This document shows positions 9,786 to 18,832 of a stretch of 22,789 nt of DNA, one piece after another. Position numbers and translations under genes: made by a program. Source of the DNA: Pinguiococcus pyrenoidosus (lineage: Eukaryota > Sar > Pinguiophyceae > Pinguiochrysidales > Pinguiochrysidaceae); contig JAAMXY010000350.1 of assembly GCA_019677205.1 (NCBI GenBank), positions 1-22,789 of the forward strand, written 5' to 3'. The stretch's first letter is position 1. Every line of letters begins with the position of its first letter. The notes beneath the pieces were generated by a model. It saw only the letters and a list, made by a program, of their open reading frames with translations. It made no database searches and was not told the origin of the DNA.

Positions 9786-10908
9786 TTACCGGACCGGCAG
9801 ATCAAACGGTCTGTCCTTGATCTGCTCGTAGAAGTCCAGCCCCTCGGCTCCCAACCGAAACGCAGCAAGCACGAGGAACGCAACGACGGCTGACAAGGGC
9901 GCCGACTACGTGGAAGGCAGGAGGCGTCAGTGCGTCACAGCGTCACAGCGTGCCGCAGAGCCACAGAGCCACAGAGCCACAAAGCCACAGAGCTACAAAG
10001 CCGCAGAGCTACAAACTCGGCAAGATGCCCCCATCTTCGTACCGCGGATTTGCTCGAGACGGCCAGGATGAGGCTGTAGGCGAACGCGAACGTGACGGGC
10101 TCCTTCGCAAGACGCTGTGCAAGCGCAAATGGCATCAGCGAACCGACGGGCACTATCGCTGGATGCATCTCAGGCGCCAGTCCTACCTTGATGTCGTCGC
10201 GCTTCCGGGCAATGTCATCCATCAAGTCCCGACGCCATGGCGGCAGATTCAGCTCCTCGTCATCCATATCCAGCACGATCTGGAACGCCCGCCGCATGAC
10301 CTCCGCTCCAAAGCCGATGCCGCCGGCGAGGATGGCCCGTCTGAATGCCCCCGTGGACGCGACCTTCTTGCGGATGCCGCGCAGCTCCACCACCGCGTTC
10401 ACCAGGGTGGCGAACACAAAGAAGCTCGAGAGCAGCCTCATGGGCGTCTTGTACATGTAGGCGTCTACGGCCTCCGCCACCGTCAGCTCGCCGACAGGTC
10501 GCTCATCCGCGGGACTCTCCGGCGCCGTCTCTCCCAGATCGTCCAGCGGATCCGTCTCCTTGAAGGTGTCTGGAAGCAGAGGATCTTCCGGTGCCTCTTC
10601 TTGCCTCTCCTCCGCTTCCCACTCGGCCTCCGCTTCCGCCTCCACTTCCGCCTTCACCTCCTCGATCAGCTTCTCCGTGGGATCTTCATCTGCCACACAG
10701 AGAGAGACGTGAGCACGCTTCAAGGGGGAGCATGGCCCTACGAGATACCTTCGAAGTCCATTGCGCCGCCGCGCATGCGAGCCAGCAGAGGTCTTCGGAA
10801 GCGCCGCTCCGAACCGCGCCGCGCGCGGCCTGCAGAAGGCGCTGTGGAAGTGGGCGGAGCCACTCCGGACGCCCCCACCCAACAGGCGAACAGCAAGAGA
10901 AGTCGCAT
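9786..10908 (-). CDS. Unrecognised membrane protein with a plastid-type leader
   Basis: There are three exons on the minus strand, 10908-10749, 10689-10043 and 9905-9786, giving 308 residues. Introns are 59 and 137 nt, GT-AG and in phase. Residues 1-16 (MRLLLLFACWVGASG) are a clear signal peptide. A Pro/Ser/Arg-rich stretch without acidic residues follows, ending ARMRGG, like a plastid transit region. Residues about 54-115 are very acidic, with runs of EAEAEA. Hydrophobic segments lie at about 137-156 (SSFFVFATLVNAVV), about 169-185 and a pair at about 245-290 (FAYSLILAV, then VVAFLVLAAF), the last split by intron 2. I recognise no family. The leader suggests a plastid envelope or thylakoid membrane protein with a soluble acidic face. 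It is divergently transcribed from the TEX47-like gene across only 193 bp. Gene reality is supported by consistent splicing and amino-acid composition. Confidence 0.7.
9954..10015. repeat. Intronic minisatellite, about 9-bp unit
   Basis: Roughly seven degenerate copies of a 9-bp unit (AGAGCCACA and variants with AAAGCCACA or AGAGCTACA) lie inside intron 2 of the membrane-protein gene (9906-10042). The last copies have diverged. Confidence 0.75.
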
Positions 10909-11101
10909 GACGCCACAAGTCAGCTTCCAAACGGCCGCGTCTGCGTGAGCAAGCGATGTTGCAGTGCGAAGCGCTCTTCCCTTGCAATGGAGCCGCGACT
11001 TGTGACAGACGCCCCAATGGACGGACGTTCCGACGGTTTCATGCAGAGAACTTTGCCCGCAGAGGAGACGGCAAAGGGGCTCTTGTGGCGCTGTCTCCAT
11101 C
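10909..11101. promoter_or_regulatory. Short bidirectional promoter
   Basis: Only 193 bp separate the start codons of the minus-strand membrane-protein gene and the plus-strand TEX47-like gene, so both promoters and both 5' leaders must fit here or overlap. No core element is obvious. Confidence 0.45.
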
Positions 11102-12066
11102 ATGAACGAGGAGGAGAGCGTCGCTGCGTCCGAGATTGCGCCAGAGGGCGTGGAGGAGGCGCCGGCAGCGCCCGAGGCGGACGAGCAAGTGGATCTGGGC
11201 CCTTCGCTGCGAGATGTGCAGCTGCAGAGATTCCGCAAGGAGGGACGAGAGAGCTTCAGCGTCGTCGCGTACGCCTTTAAATTGGCAGACGACACTTCCC
11301 TGGACAAGTACGTGCCACTGCGACCCTCCGGGCCACTGCGACCCACCGGGCCGCTTGCTGTGCGATGGTCTGCGGGCCCAAGTCCGCTTCCGCGCGACCA
11401 TGCTAAGCAGCCCTGCGCGTAGGGTCGCGGAGCTGCACACGCAGCTGGTGCGCCAGACGATGAGTCGGACTGCACAACGCGCCACGGGCATTCTGCTGCT
11501 TCAGAAGGGCGCCGGGCTGCATTTGATTGAAGCTGCCTACGAGTTCAGCAGTCCGTTCATGAGGGCTCTGGCGGAGAACAAGGAGGCCGCCGGCTTCTTC
11601 CAGGCGTGCTCGATTGTCATCAAGCTTGAGGACGGCCCGGTTCGCCTTTTTCAAGAGTGGAGCTGCCACTCCGTAGGTGCAGCATCAGAGGTGAGCCGCA
11701 CGGTTGCTGCAGGCAGGAAACGCGCTGTTCCTCACCCTTGACCCTCCCCGTCTTCCCCCCGCGTTCCTGATCTATTCGCCGCCACCACGCCAGGCAGCAA
11801 GCGGGGGAAGCGACAATCCCGTGGACGAGGCAGAGACGATGCTCAAGGGTCTGACGGAAATTGGGCAGCAGATCAAGAAGCTTGGTAAGGCCGCTGGGAA
11901 CCGCATGAAGAGCCTGGTTCCGCCCGCAGATCGCATCCAGGCCATGGCCGAGAGCGACGAATACCTCAGCCTGGATGACTACATGGAGTTCTTCGAGGCG
12001 CCCATCGCGTTGGACTTTGAAAGCGACAGGGCTTGGCCGTCCCAAGAGCTTGCCAAGGTTCCGTAG
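11102..12066 (+). CDS. TEX47/BLUF-like fold protein
   Basis: There are three exons, 11102-11307, 11423-11690 and 11794-12066, giving 248 residues. Introns are 115 and 103 nt, GT-AG. Residues 1-40 are an acidic, Ala/Glu-rich tail. The middle reads RATGILLLQKGAGLHLIEA, then ACSIVIKLEDGPVRLFQEWS. This pattern (TG-LLL, LHLIEA, a later strand, then RLFQ-WS) is that of the TEX47 family, whose fold relates to the BLUF sensor domain; the human protein is of similar length. The C-terminus has YLSLDDYMEFFEAP and ends near AWPSQEL, also reminiscent of that family. I see no flavin-binding signature, so light sensing is not claimed. TEX47 is linked to sperm in animals, which would suggest a flagellar role here. 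The acceptor of intron 1 has in-phase alternatives at 11407 and 11410. Confidence 0.6.
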
Positions 12067-12550
12067 GCCGCGTCCTCCGCGCTGGAAAGAAAAGACAAAG
12101 GAAAGGAGAGGAGAGGAAAAAGAGGAAGAAAAGGAAAAAGAGGAAAAAGAGGAAAACAAAGGAAAGAAGCTTGTCCAGCAAACCAAACGCTTTTTCAACT
12201 GGTCGCCAGCCTTCTCACAAGCCGTCAAGGCGGCAAGCGTCGTCGTCACGGCTGCCATGTGCTTTCTCAGGATCTCCAGCCTGAGAAAGACGCAGACTGG
12301 GCGCGCCGGATATCTGAGCTACAATCTCATGCACGCACAAAGACTACTTCTGGCCTGCGTCCTTCTTCATGTTCTCCATCGCTAGCATTTCTCGCCTCTC
12401 CCGGTTCTTTGCCTGGCAAGAAGGACACAACCGGGAGTGGTTAGAAGAAGGAGAACAATTGCACAGTGTCCCAGCATCTATTTTCCGAAAGCTCTGAAAT
12501 GAAAGGCCTGAAATGGAAGGCCTGAAATGGAAGGCATCACATGCAGTCCT
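12067..12550. other. Convergent 3' intergenic region with a purine tract and a 14-bp tandem repeat
   Basis: A purine-dominated (GGAAA/GAGGAA) tract of about 85 bp lies at 12086-12170, just past the TEX47-like stop. Three copies of a 14-bp unit (CTGAAATGGAAGGC, the first with one mismatch) lie at 12494-12535. I see no gene. Confidence 0.55.
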
Positions 12551-12847
12551 CTACGTTTTTGGAGCATTGGCAGTGTTCGCCAGGCTGTCCTTGGCTTCCC
12601 ATCCTTCTATCGAGTCTGCTTGCAACGCCCCCAATGACTGAACAAGAACAAGAAGAAGAAGAAGAAGAAGAAGAACAAGAAGAGGAACAAGAAGAGGAAG
12701 ACAGGAAGAGAGGATGAAAAGGGAGAAAGCCTCTCCTACCCGCAGTTCTGTGTATGCAGACACTATGAACGCGCCGTAGTAGCAACTGGCGCCAATGAGC
12801 ACAGTGACAGCGCCCTTGTGCGCAACATCTGCCACTCGTGACCACAT
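12551..12847 (-). CDS. Small single-span membrane protein, COX14-like in outline
   Basis: The proposed model has two exons, 12847-12740 and 12637-12551, giving 64 residues. The 102-nt intron is GT-AG and contains a CTT-rich pyrimidine tract before TTGTTCAG. Because the intron is a multiple of three and has no stop, an unspliced reading is also open (98 residues, with an implausible run of leucines). The N-terminus reads RVADVAHKGAVTVLIGASCYYGAFIV, a short lead, a lysine and one membrane span with a GA/GG step. Mitochondrial COX14-type assembly factors have a similar size and layout (AD-x-x-K before one span). The resemblance is weak. It diverges from the V-ATPase subunit A gene. Confidence 0.5.
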   Translation of the reverse strand: MWSRVADVAHKGAVTVLIGASCYYGAFIVSAYTELRVGEAFSLFILSSCLPLLVPLLVLLLLLLLLVLVQSLGALQADSIEGWEAKDSLANTANAPKT

Positions 12848-13339
12848 CTTTCGCAGCCCCTTAGATTGTCGGGGCCTAAGCTATCCACTTCACGTGAAGA
12901 GTAGAGTATCGTTTTGGCCGTGAGGGACTTCGGCTGCTTCAGACGCTGCACTGCGGCAAACGAAAATTTGGTGCGCTGGCGGAAAGCCGGGCTGAACTTT
13001 CGCTCAAATTCACGCGTATATTTTAGATTGAATAGCATTTTCCTAAAGTAAAATATATAATCTATTTTCATACACAAAGATATTTACTAATTTTAAATAA
13101 TATTCTGAAATTTCTATCTCATTATCGATAGTACATGATACTAAATATGTACTAGAGTATTCCATTTTTGCATACTACCCTTCCCTTGCACACCCAATCA
13201 ATCCCAAGAGAATCCTTCTTCCGCCTTATTCTCCAATATCAGTGGCAAATAGCGATGCCCTTTGGGTGCGTGCGCGCCAAATCCTTCGCTGCAGTTCCAT
13301 CGTTTGTGGCGCAGTTCTCCCGTTTCCCAATCCAGCAGA
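12848..13339. promoter_or_regulatory. Divergent promoter region with an AT-rich island
   Basis: The segment at about 13010-13165 is strikingly AT-rich (runs such as AAAATATATAATC and TTTTAAATAATATT) compared with the GC-rich flanks. It lies between the small membrane-protein gene and the V-ATPase gene. A GCGCCAAA (reverse of TTTGGCGC) site lies at about 13274-13281. An ATG at 13255 opens an out-of-frame upstream reading frame that overlaps the V-ATPase start; whether it is in the mRNA is unknown. Confidence 0.45.
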
Positions 13340-15311
13340 ATGGGCGACTATATTCCCAACCCCGAGGTGCGCGAGTCAGACGTGGGCGTGGTGTTCCGCG
13401 TGGCCGGGCCGCTGGTGATCGCCGAGAACATGGGCGGTGCGGCCATGTACGAGCTGGTGAAGGTGGGCCACTCGAAACTGGTGGGCGAGATCATCAAGCT
13501 CGCCGCGGACACGGCCAGTATCCAGGTGTATGAGGACACATCTGGCCTCACGGTGGGGGACCCCGTGCTGCGCACGCGCAAGCCGCTGTCGGTGGAGTTG
13601 GGCCCGGGAATCATGGGCACCATCTTCGACGGCATCCAACGCCCGCTGGCGCACATCGCGGACATGACCGAGTCGGTGTACGTGCCCAAGGGCGTGGATG
13701 TGCCGTGTCTGGACGCCAACAGGAACTGGGAGTTCACGCCCATGAACTTCCGCGAGGGAGACACCATCAGTGGCGGAGATATCTTCGGCACCGTGAGGGA
13801 GAACGACCTCGTCAATGCGCACAAGATCATGTGCCCGCCGCACATCAGCGGAACGGTGGTCAAGGTCTACGGCTCGGGAAGCGACGGCCACGACTCCTTC
13901 ACCACGCAAGACAACGTGCTCGAGGTGGAGATGGCCAATGGCATGACGAAGGAGGTGAAGCTGTCGCACTTCTGGCCGGTGCGCCGACCGAGGCCGGTCA
14001 TTGAGAAGCTGCCGGGCAACTCGGCGATGACCACCGGCCTGCGGGTCATCGACTCCATCTTCCCGTCCGTGCAAGGAGGCACCTGTGCCGTGCCTGGCGC
14101 CTTCGGATGCGGCAAGACCGTCATCTCCCAGTCCATCTCCAAGTTCAGCAACAGCGACTGCATCATCTACGTTGGGGTACGTCCAAAGCATAGGCGAGAA
14201 CCTTCGTGATCTATAGGGCTGAACGAAGACTGATGGCCCAAAAAAATCACCGCGTCCTTTCCTTCCCTTCCCTTCTTCCCCCCCAAAGTGCGGCGAGCGC
14301 GGGAACGAGATGGCGGAGGTGCTTTGCGATTTCCCCGAGCTCACCATCGAAGTCGACGGCGAGAAAGTGGAGATCATGCAGCGCACAGCTCTTGTGGCGA
14401 ACACGTCGAACATGCCCGTGGCCGCCCGCGAGGCGTCGATCTACACGGGGATTACTCTGTCGGAGTACTTCCGCGACCAGGGGATGCACGTGTCGATGAT
14501 GGCCGACTCCACGTCCCGCTGGGCGGAAGCCCTGCGCGAAATCTCCGGCCGCCTCGGTGAGATGCCGGCCGACTCGGGCTACCCGGCGTATCTCGGCGCC
14601 CGCCTTGCGGCCTTCTACGAGCGCGCGGGCCGCGTGAGCTGCCTCGGGTCCCCGGAGCGAAACGGCTCCGTCACCATCGTGGGCGCGGTATCCCCGCCGG
14701 GCGGTGACTTCTCCGACCCGGTCACGGCGGCGACGTTGAGCATCGTCCAGGTGTTCTGGGGCCTCGACAAGAAGCTCGCGCAGCGGAAGCACTTCCCTTC
14801 CCTCAACTGGCTGATCAGCTACACCAAGTACATGCGGGCTCTCGAGCCGTACTACCAGGAGCGCGATCCGGACTACATCAACCTGCGCCAGACCTGCCGA
14901 GACATTCTGCAGCAGGAGGACAGCCTCTCCGAGATCGTGCAGCTGGTCGGGCGGGAATCGCTCAGCGAGGATCAGAAGGTCGTGATTGAGATCGCGAAGA
15001 TCATCCGCGAGGATTTCCTGCAGCAGAACGCGTTCACCGAGTACGACTACAAGTGCCCCATCGAGAAGAGTATCGGAATGCTGAAATGCATCGTGACGTT
15101 GTATGACTGCTGCATGCGCGCGATTCGAGATTCGCCCGCGGAGCGCAAGATCACGTGGGCCCACATCAAGGCGACGCAAGCCGACACGATTCAGAAGGTG
15201 ATCAAGACGAAGTTCATGGACCCGGAGTCCAACCCGACGGAGATCATGGAGCACTACAAGAGCTTGGCCGCGGAGATCAAGCGCGACTTTGAAAGCCTCC
15301 TTGACATGTAG
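13340..15311 (+). CDS. ATP6V1A: V-type proton ATPase catalytic subunit A
   Basis: There are two exons, 13340-14176 and 14289-15311, joined over a 112-nt GT-AG intron of phase 0, giving 619 residues, the usual family length of about 617. Subunit A is the ATP-hydrolysing subunit of the V1 sector that acidifies vacuoles and endomembranes. The Walker A motif GAFGCGKT is at about residues 254-261. The intron falls between IIYVG and CGERGNEM, both strongly conserved. [21 protein letters not shown] follows, as does the [13 protein letters not shown] segment. The non-homologous insert typical of subunit A ([16 protein letters not shown]) distinguishes it from subunit B and from F-type beta. The start [16 protein letters not shown] agrees with homologues. 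It is intact, and its 3' end converges on the phosphoglucomutase gene with 121 bp between. Confidence 0.97.
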
Positions 15312-15432
15312 AGAAACTGACAAGTCCGGGGGCCGCTGAGGGGAAAGGAAAGCGAGCTTCGTATCCATGTCACGTAGAGGAAGAAGTTGGCGAAGAGATC
15401 CTTGATTCTTTTTCCTTCTGCTGTGCGGCTCA

Positions 15433-18357
15433 TCATGTCATCACCGTCGGTTCGTCCACGCCCGCAAATTCCTTCATCTTCGATTCCGCCACCGCGGCGA
15501 GCGCAAGGGGCCTTAACAGCTCGGCTGCAGAGCTCTCCACGGTGTGCGAAACGCCGCTCTCGTCGTACAACTCCAGGTACATGCGGATGGTAGCGCCTTC
15601 CGAGCCAGTGCCACTGAGCCGGAATACGGCTCGGCTTCTCCCGGACAGGCCCGGGGAAACGGTCCCGTCGAAGGTGAGGATGATTCCCTGGTTCGCGGAG
15701 ACGCTTCCGTCGGTCGGATCCGTGTAAGAGAAGTCTTCCACTCCCGTGACTCGAAGCGTCGTCTGGCCGTCCTCTTGCTCTGCGGAGTCGATTCCTACGC
15801 TGCCCTGCTCTTGATCTTCGTAGACCATCGACATCAGCTCACTTAAGGCGTCTCCGGTGCCAAGCTCCTTGCCATCCCCTTGGTCCTCCTCCTCCTCCTC
15901 GATCTGCCCGATCCGAGATCGCAAGTAGTCGATCATCGCCGTGGCGCCTTCTGAGCTGACGCCCTCAAAGTCCCACCTGCTGTACAGGTGGCGGCCATAG
16001 CGCTTCCAGTGCCTCTCCATGATCTCTTTCACGCCAACCAGGGATGCACCAGGAAACTCATCGGCGTACACCGGGCCGTTGGCCTTGGCGATGATGCTGA
16101 GCCATGCCAAAACTGCCCACACCCCGTCCTTCTCTCGAACGTGATCGGATCCAGTTCCGAAGCTCTCTTCTCCGCAGATGAGCGGCGTCAGCTTCTCGCC
16201 CCCTGCAGAAGCAAATTCGATGAGCGCCGAGTCGTCCCACGTTGACGTCTTCGTCTGCTTTTACGGAGGAGAGGAGAACGACCACCCAACCGACAAACAG
16301 ACCCAAACCGCCCCAAAACGCCCCCAAAACGCCCCAAATCGACCATCTGCACACGTTGCACCTCACCTAGGAGATCGCTGTCCATCAGGTTGCCGAAGAA
16401 CTTCCAGCCTGTAGGGGTAGCGAAGCATTTGATCCCCTTCTTCTGAGCTACGACGTCCACAGCGGCAGAAGTAGGCATCGACCTTGCCACAGTCCGCAGG
16501 CCGCCTTGGGCCTGGATTCCTTGGATGGCAGCATCGGCCCAATCGGCGATGACTGCCAGAGAGTCGCTCGGCGTCACGAAGCAGCCTTTCCCGAGAATCA
16601 TGTTGCGATCGCCGTCGCCGTCGCTGGCGGCGCCAAGGTCTGGAGTGTCCGAGTTGACCTCCGCCGGTTTGCCCAGAGCATCAACCCCCATTCGCTCCAC
16701 GAGGGTGGCCGCATACTTGAGGTTCGGATCCGGATGCGAGCCGCCAAAGTCCGGCAGCGGATTGCACCGCAGAAGCTCCAGGTTCCTGATCTGGAGAATA
16801 TCTTGGAAAATCTTGACGGCGTATGGGCCGGCTGCCCCATGCATGGCGTCGACGCAGAGCGAGAATTCGGGATGCTCTCCGAGAAAGTCGCGGATCGCGG
16901 CGTAGTCGAACTGCTCCTTGAGCACGTCGACGTAGTCTTCCGCGGGATCGACGACATGGACCTTCATGGGACCGAAATCGAAGGTGCCCGGAGCAGAGAG
17001 GTCGACCTCCGGAGCGTCTTTCATGATGCGGATCGTCTGGATGGTCTTGGTTTTCTCGTAGACGCGATCCGTGGAGGCCTCAGGGGCGGGGGCGCCATTC
17101 TTGTTGTTGAACTTGATGCCAAAGTCCTCGTCGGGACCGCCCGGATTATGCGATGCAGTGAGGACAATGCCGCCATCGGTCTTCCGCTTCCGGATGATCG
17201 CGGACACAGCCGGCGTGGAGAGCAACCCTCCCTGCCCGACGTAGACCTCCCTCACCCCGTTCGGCGCGCAAATGCGCAGGATCTCCGTAATCGCCGTCTC
17301 CGAAAAGTACCTACCGTCGCCACCGAGGACGAGGGATTCCGGCGTTCCTTCCTCCCATCCATCGAGCATGGCTTGCACGAAGTTCGGCAAGAAGTTACCT
17401 TCTTGCCAAACCCGTACTTTCTTGCGCAAGCCACTGGTCCCAGGCTTCTGGCCTTCGATGGGAACAGTCGGCACGGCGACAGCACGCGGACTTGGTTGGG
17501 CTTCGACTTCTGCTTCTGCCTCTACCTCTGTCTCTGCCTCCTGAGCTGTCTCGGCAGCAGTCGAAATGCCTTCGGAGGGCTCTGAGCCATCCTTGTCTTT
17601 GGCCGCTTCAGCGACAACTGCAGAAGCTCGAGGTGCTGCGTCGCTCTCATCCTCTCCCTGGGCAACGATTGTCTCAGCTGCTGTCTCAGCTGTTGCTGCT
17701 CCTTTCCCCGTCCGCAGCTCAATGGTCCCATCTTCCGCGGTGCTCACGGAAACGCCGTCTGGGAGCGTCGTCTTCAGCACATCTCCAGCGCCGGTGTTCT
17801 GGAGATACTCCTCAATGTTCCGGCCGAACTCCGGCACGTCCATTAGGCCCTCATTGTCCGCAACCAGGTGCCGAGCCCCGCAGTGCTGGCACGTGACGAT
17901 GACCAGGCCCTCCGTGTAGGCCACCTTGCTGACGCTTGCGAGGTTGCGATTCCCGCACTGTGATGGGATGGCGTGGAGCCAGGCTCTGAGGTTAGTCCAG
18001 CCGACGATCCTAGGCAAGGGATTGGCATCCTTCTTCTCCTTGACAGCACCTGTCCGCAAGTGTACACCATGCCGAAGCGATCCAGCGAAGGATCCAGCGA
18101 CAGCGTCTGCGACTTCTGCTCCTCGGAAGGCTCCGAAGGACCGCTGAGGCCCTTTCCTTTGATGGGCACCAAACGTCTCGTCAGCTAATCGCCTCCTCGC
18201 AAACTCTTCTGGCGTCTGCTGCATTCGGACCTGTCCCGGACTCCATCCGCAGCGGAGCCATCCGTGCGTAGGACGGCGGGGGGCGCAGTGGCCCTCGAAA
18301 GGCCAGGCATCGAAGGCCCCAAAGCGCAAGGCTCGCCACCAGAGCTCTCGGCAGCAT
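15433..18357 (-). CDS. DNL-type zinc finger (Zim17/HEP-like) fused to phosphoglucomutase, with a plastid-type leader
   Basis: There are four exons on the minus strand: 18357-18231, 18156-18050, 17957-16367 and 16202-15433, 864 residues. Introns are 74, 92 and 164 nt, GT-AG, all in phase. Residues 1-25 form a signal peptide ending CLAF-RGPL, the plastid ASAF-type motif. Residues about 70-130 are a DNL zinc finger: FGMVYTCGQC (split by intron 2 inside the CxxC), VSKVAYTEGLVIVTCQHC, HLVADN and RNIEEYL. Such proteins keep organellar Hsp70 soluble. An acidic Ala/Glu linker covers about 147-238. Phosphoglucomutase follows: KPGTSGLRKK, catalytic TASHNPGG (Ser about 347), metal loop DGDGDR (about 526), sugar-binding GEESFG (about 620) and phosphate-binding RLSGTGSEG near the end. 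It would interconvert glucose 1- and 6-phosphate in the plastid. There is no methionine between the zinc finger and the mutase N-terminus, so the mutase cannot start separately on this frame. Confidence 0.88.
16290..16350 (-). repeat. G-rich intronic repeat, possible G-quadruplex
   Basis: On the coding (minus) strand, intron 3 of the fusion gene (16366-16203) carries successive TTTGGGGCG / TTTTGGGGGCG units, giving at least four G-tracts of 3-5 spaced by 5-6 nt. The matching C-tracts are visible on the plus strand. Confidence 0.6.
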
Positions 18358-18832
18358 TCTCGGAAAGGGGATCTTCGTATGGAGAGGCACAGTCCCTTGC
18401 CCAAACGCTTCAACACGCGCAAGATTCTCCTCGGCGTCGACGCCGCTTTCCCTCGACGCAAACGTATCTGCAACACACGCGCCCGCAAGTTCAACTCCTA
18501 TCTCGAGTTTTTGCACGAGATCGATAAGATACAAGGAGACATCTAATATCTATGTATCTGGATCGCTACTGATGAGAGGATTCGGGACTTCGTCCGAGTG
18601 CATTGGAGATTCAATTTTTAAAAATACGAAAAATATAAAATCTGAACTGTTCTTCGTTCTAATCATCTATGATACGGGCGCATACAACCAGGGGAGATTT
18701 TGTGTTTCTGTTTGTGTGTTGCGCCCTCCTGTCCGTATAGAAGCGCTAGGTGACGGCTTCTGCGTAGACCCGACATCCGCAGCGCGTGCTTGGACGCCTT
18801 TCTCGGCGTTTCGCCCGATCTGCGGCGCAGTG
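18358..18832. promoter_or_regulatory. Divergent promoter region with an AT-rich stretch
   Basis: This region separates the starts of the fusion gene and the DHHC-family gene. An AT-rich stretch at about 18611-18650 (ATTTTTAAAAATACG, then AAAATATAAAATC) stands out from the GC-rich flanks. An upstream ATG at 18572 is in frame with the DHHC-family start, but the residues between look non-coding. Confidence 0.4.

Noticed and set aside
13255-13533. Out-of-frame upstream ORF overlapping the V-ATPase start
   Set aside because: The transcription start is unknown, so it may not be in the mRNA; noted only in the promoter entry.
14247-15368. A 373-codon antisense frame over V-ATPase subunit A
   Set aside because: It is explained by codon bias of the real gene on the other strand.
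16290-16350. Interstitial telomere array
   Set aside because: Only a few imperfect TTTTGGGG-like units lie within an intron; better described as a G-rich repeat.
16506-17585. A 359-codon plus-strand frame opposite the PGM fusion
   Set aside because: Antisense shadow of the long exon 3; it matches no family.
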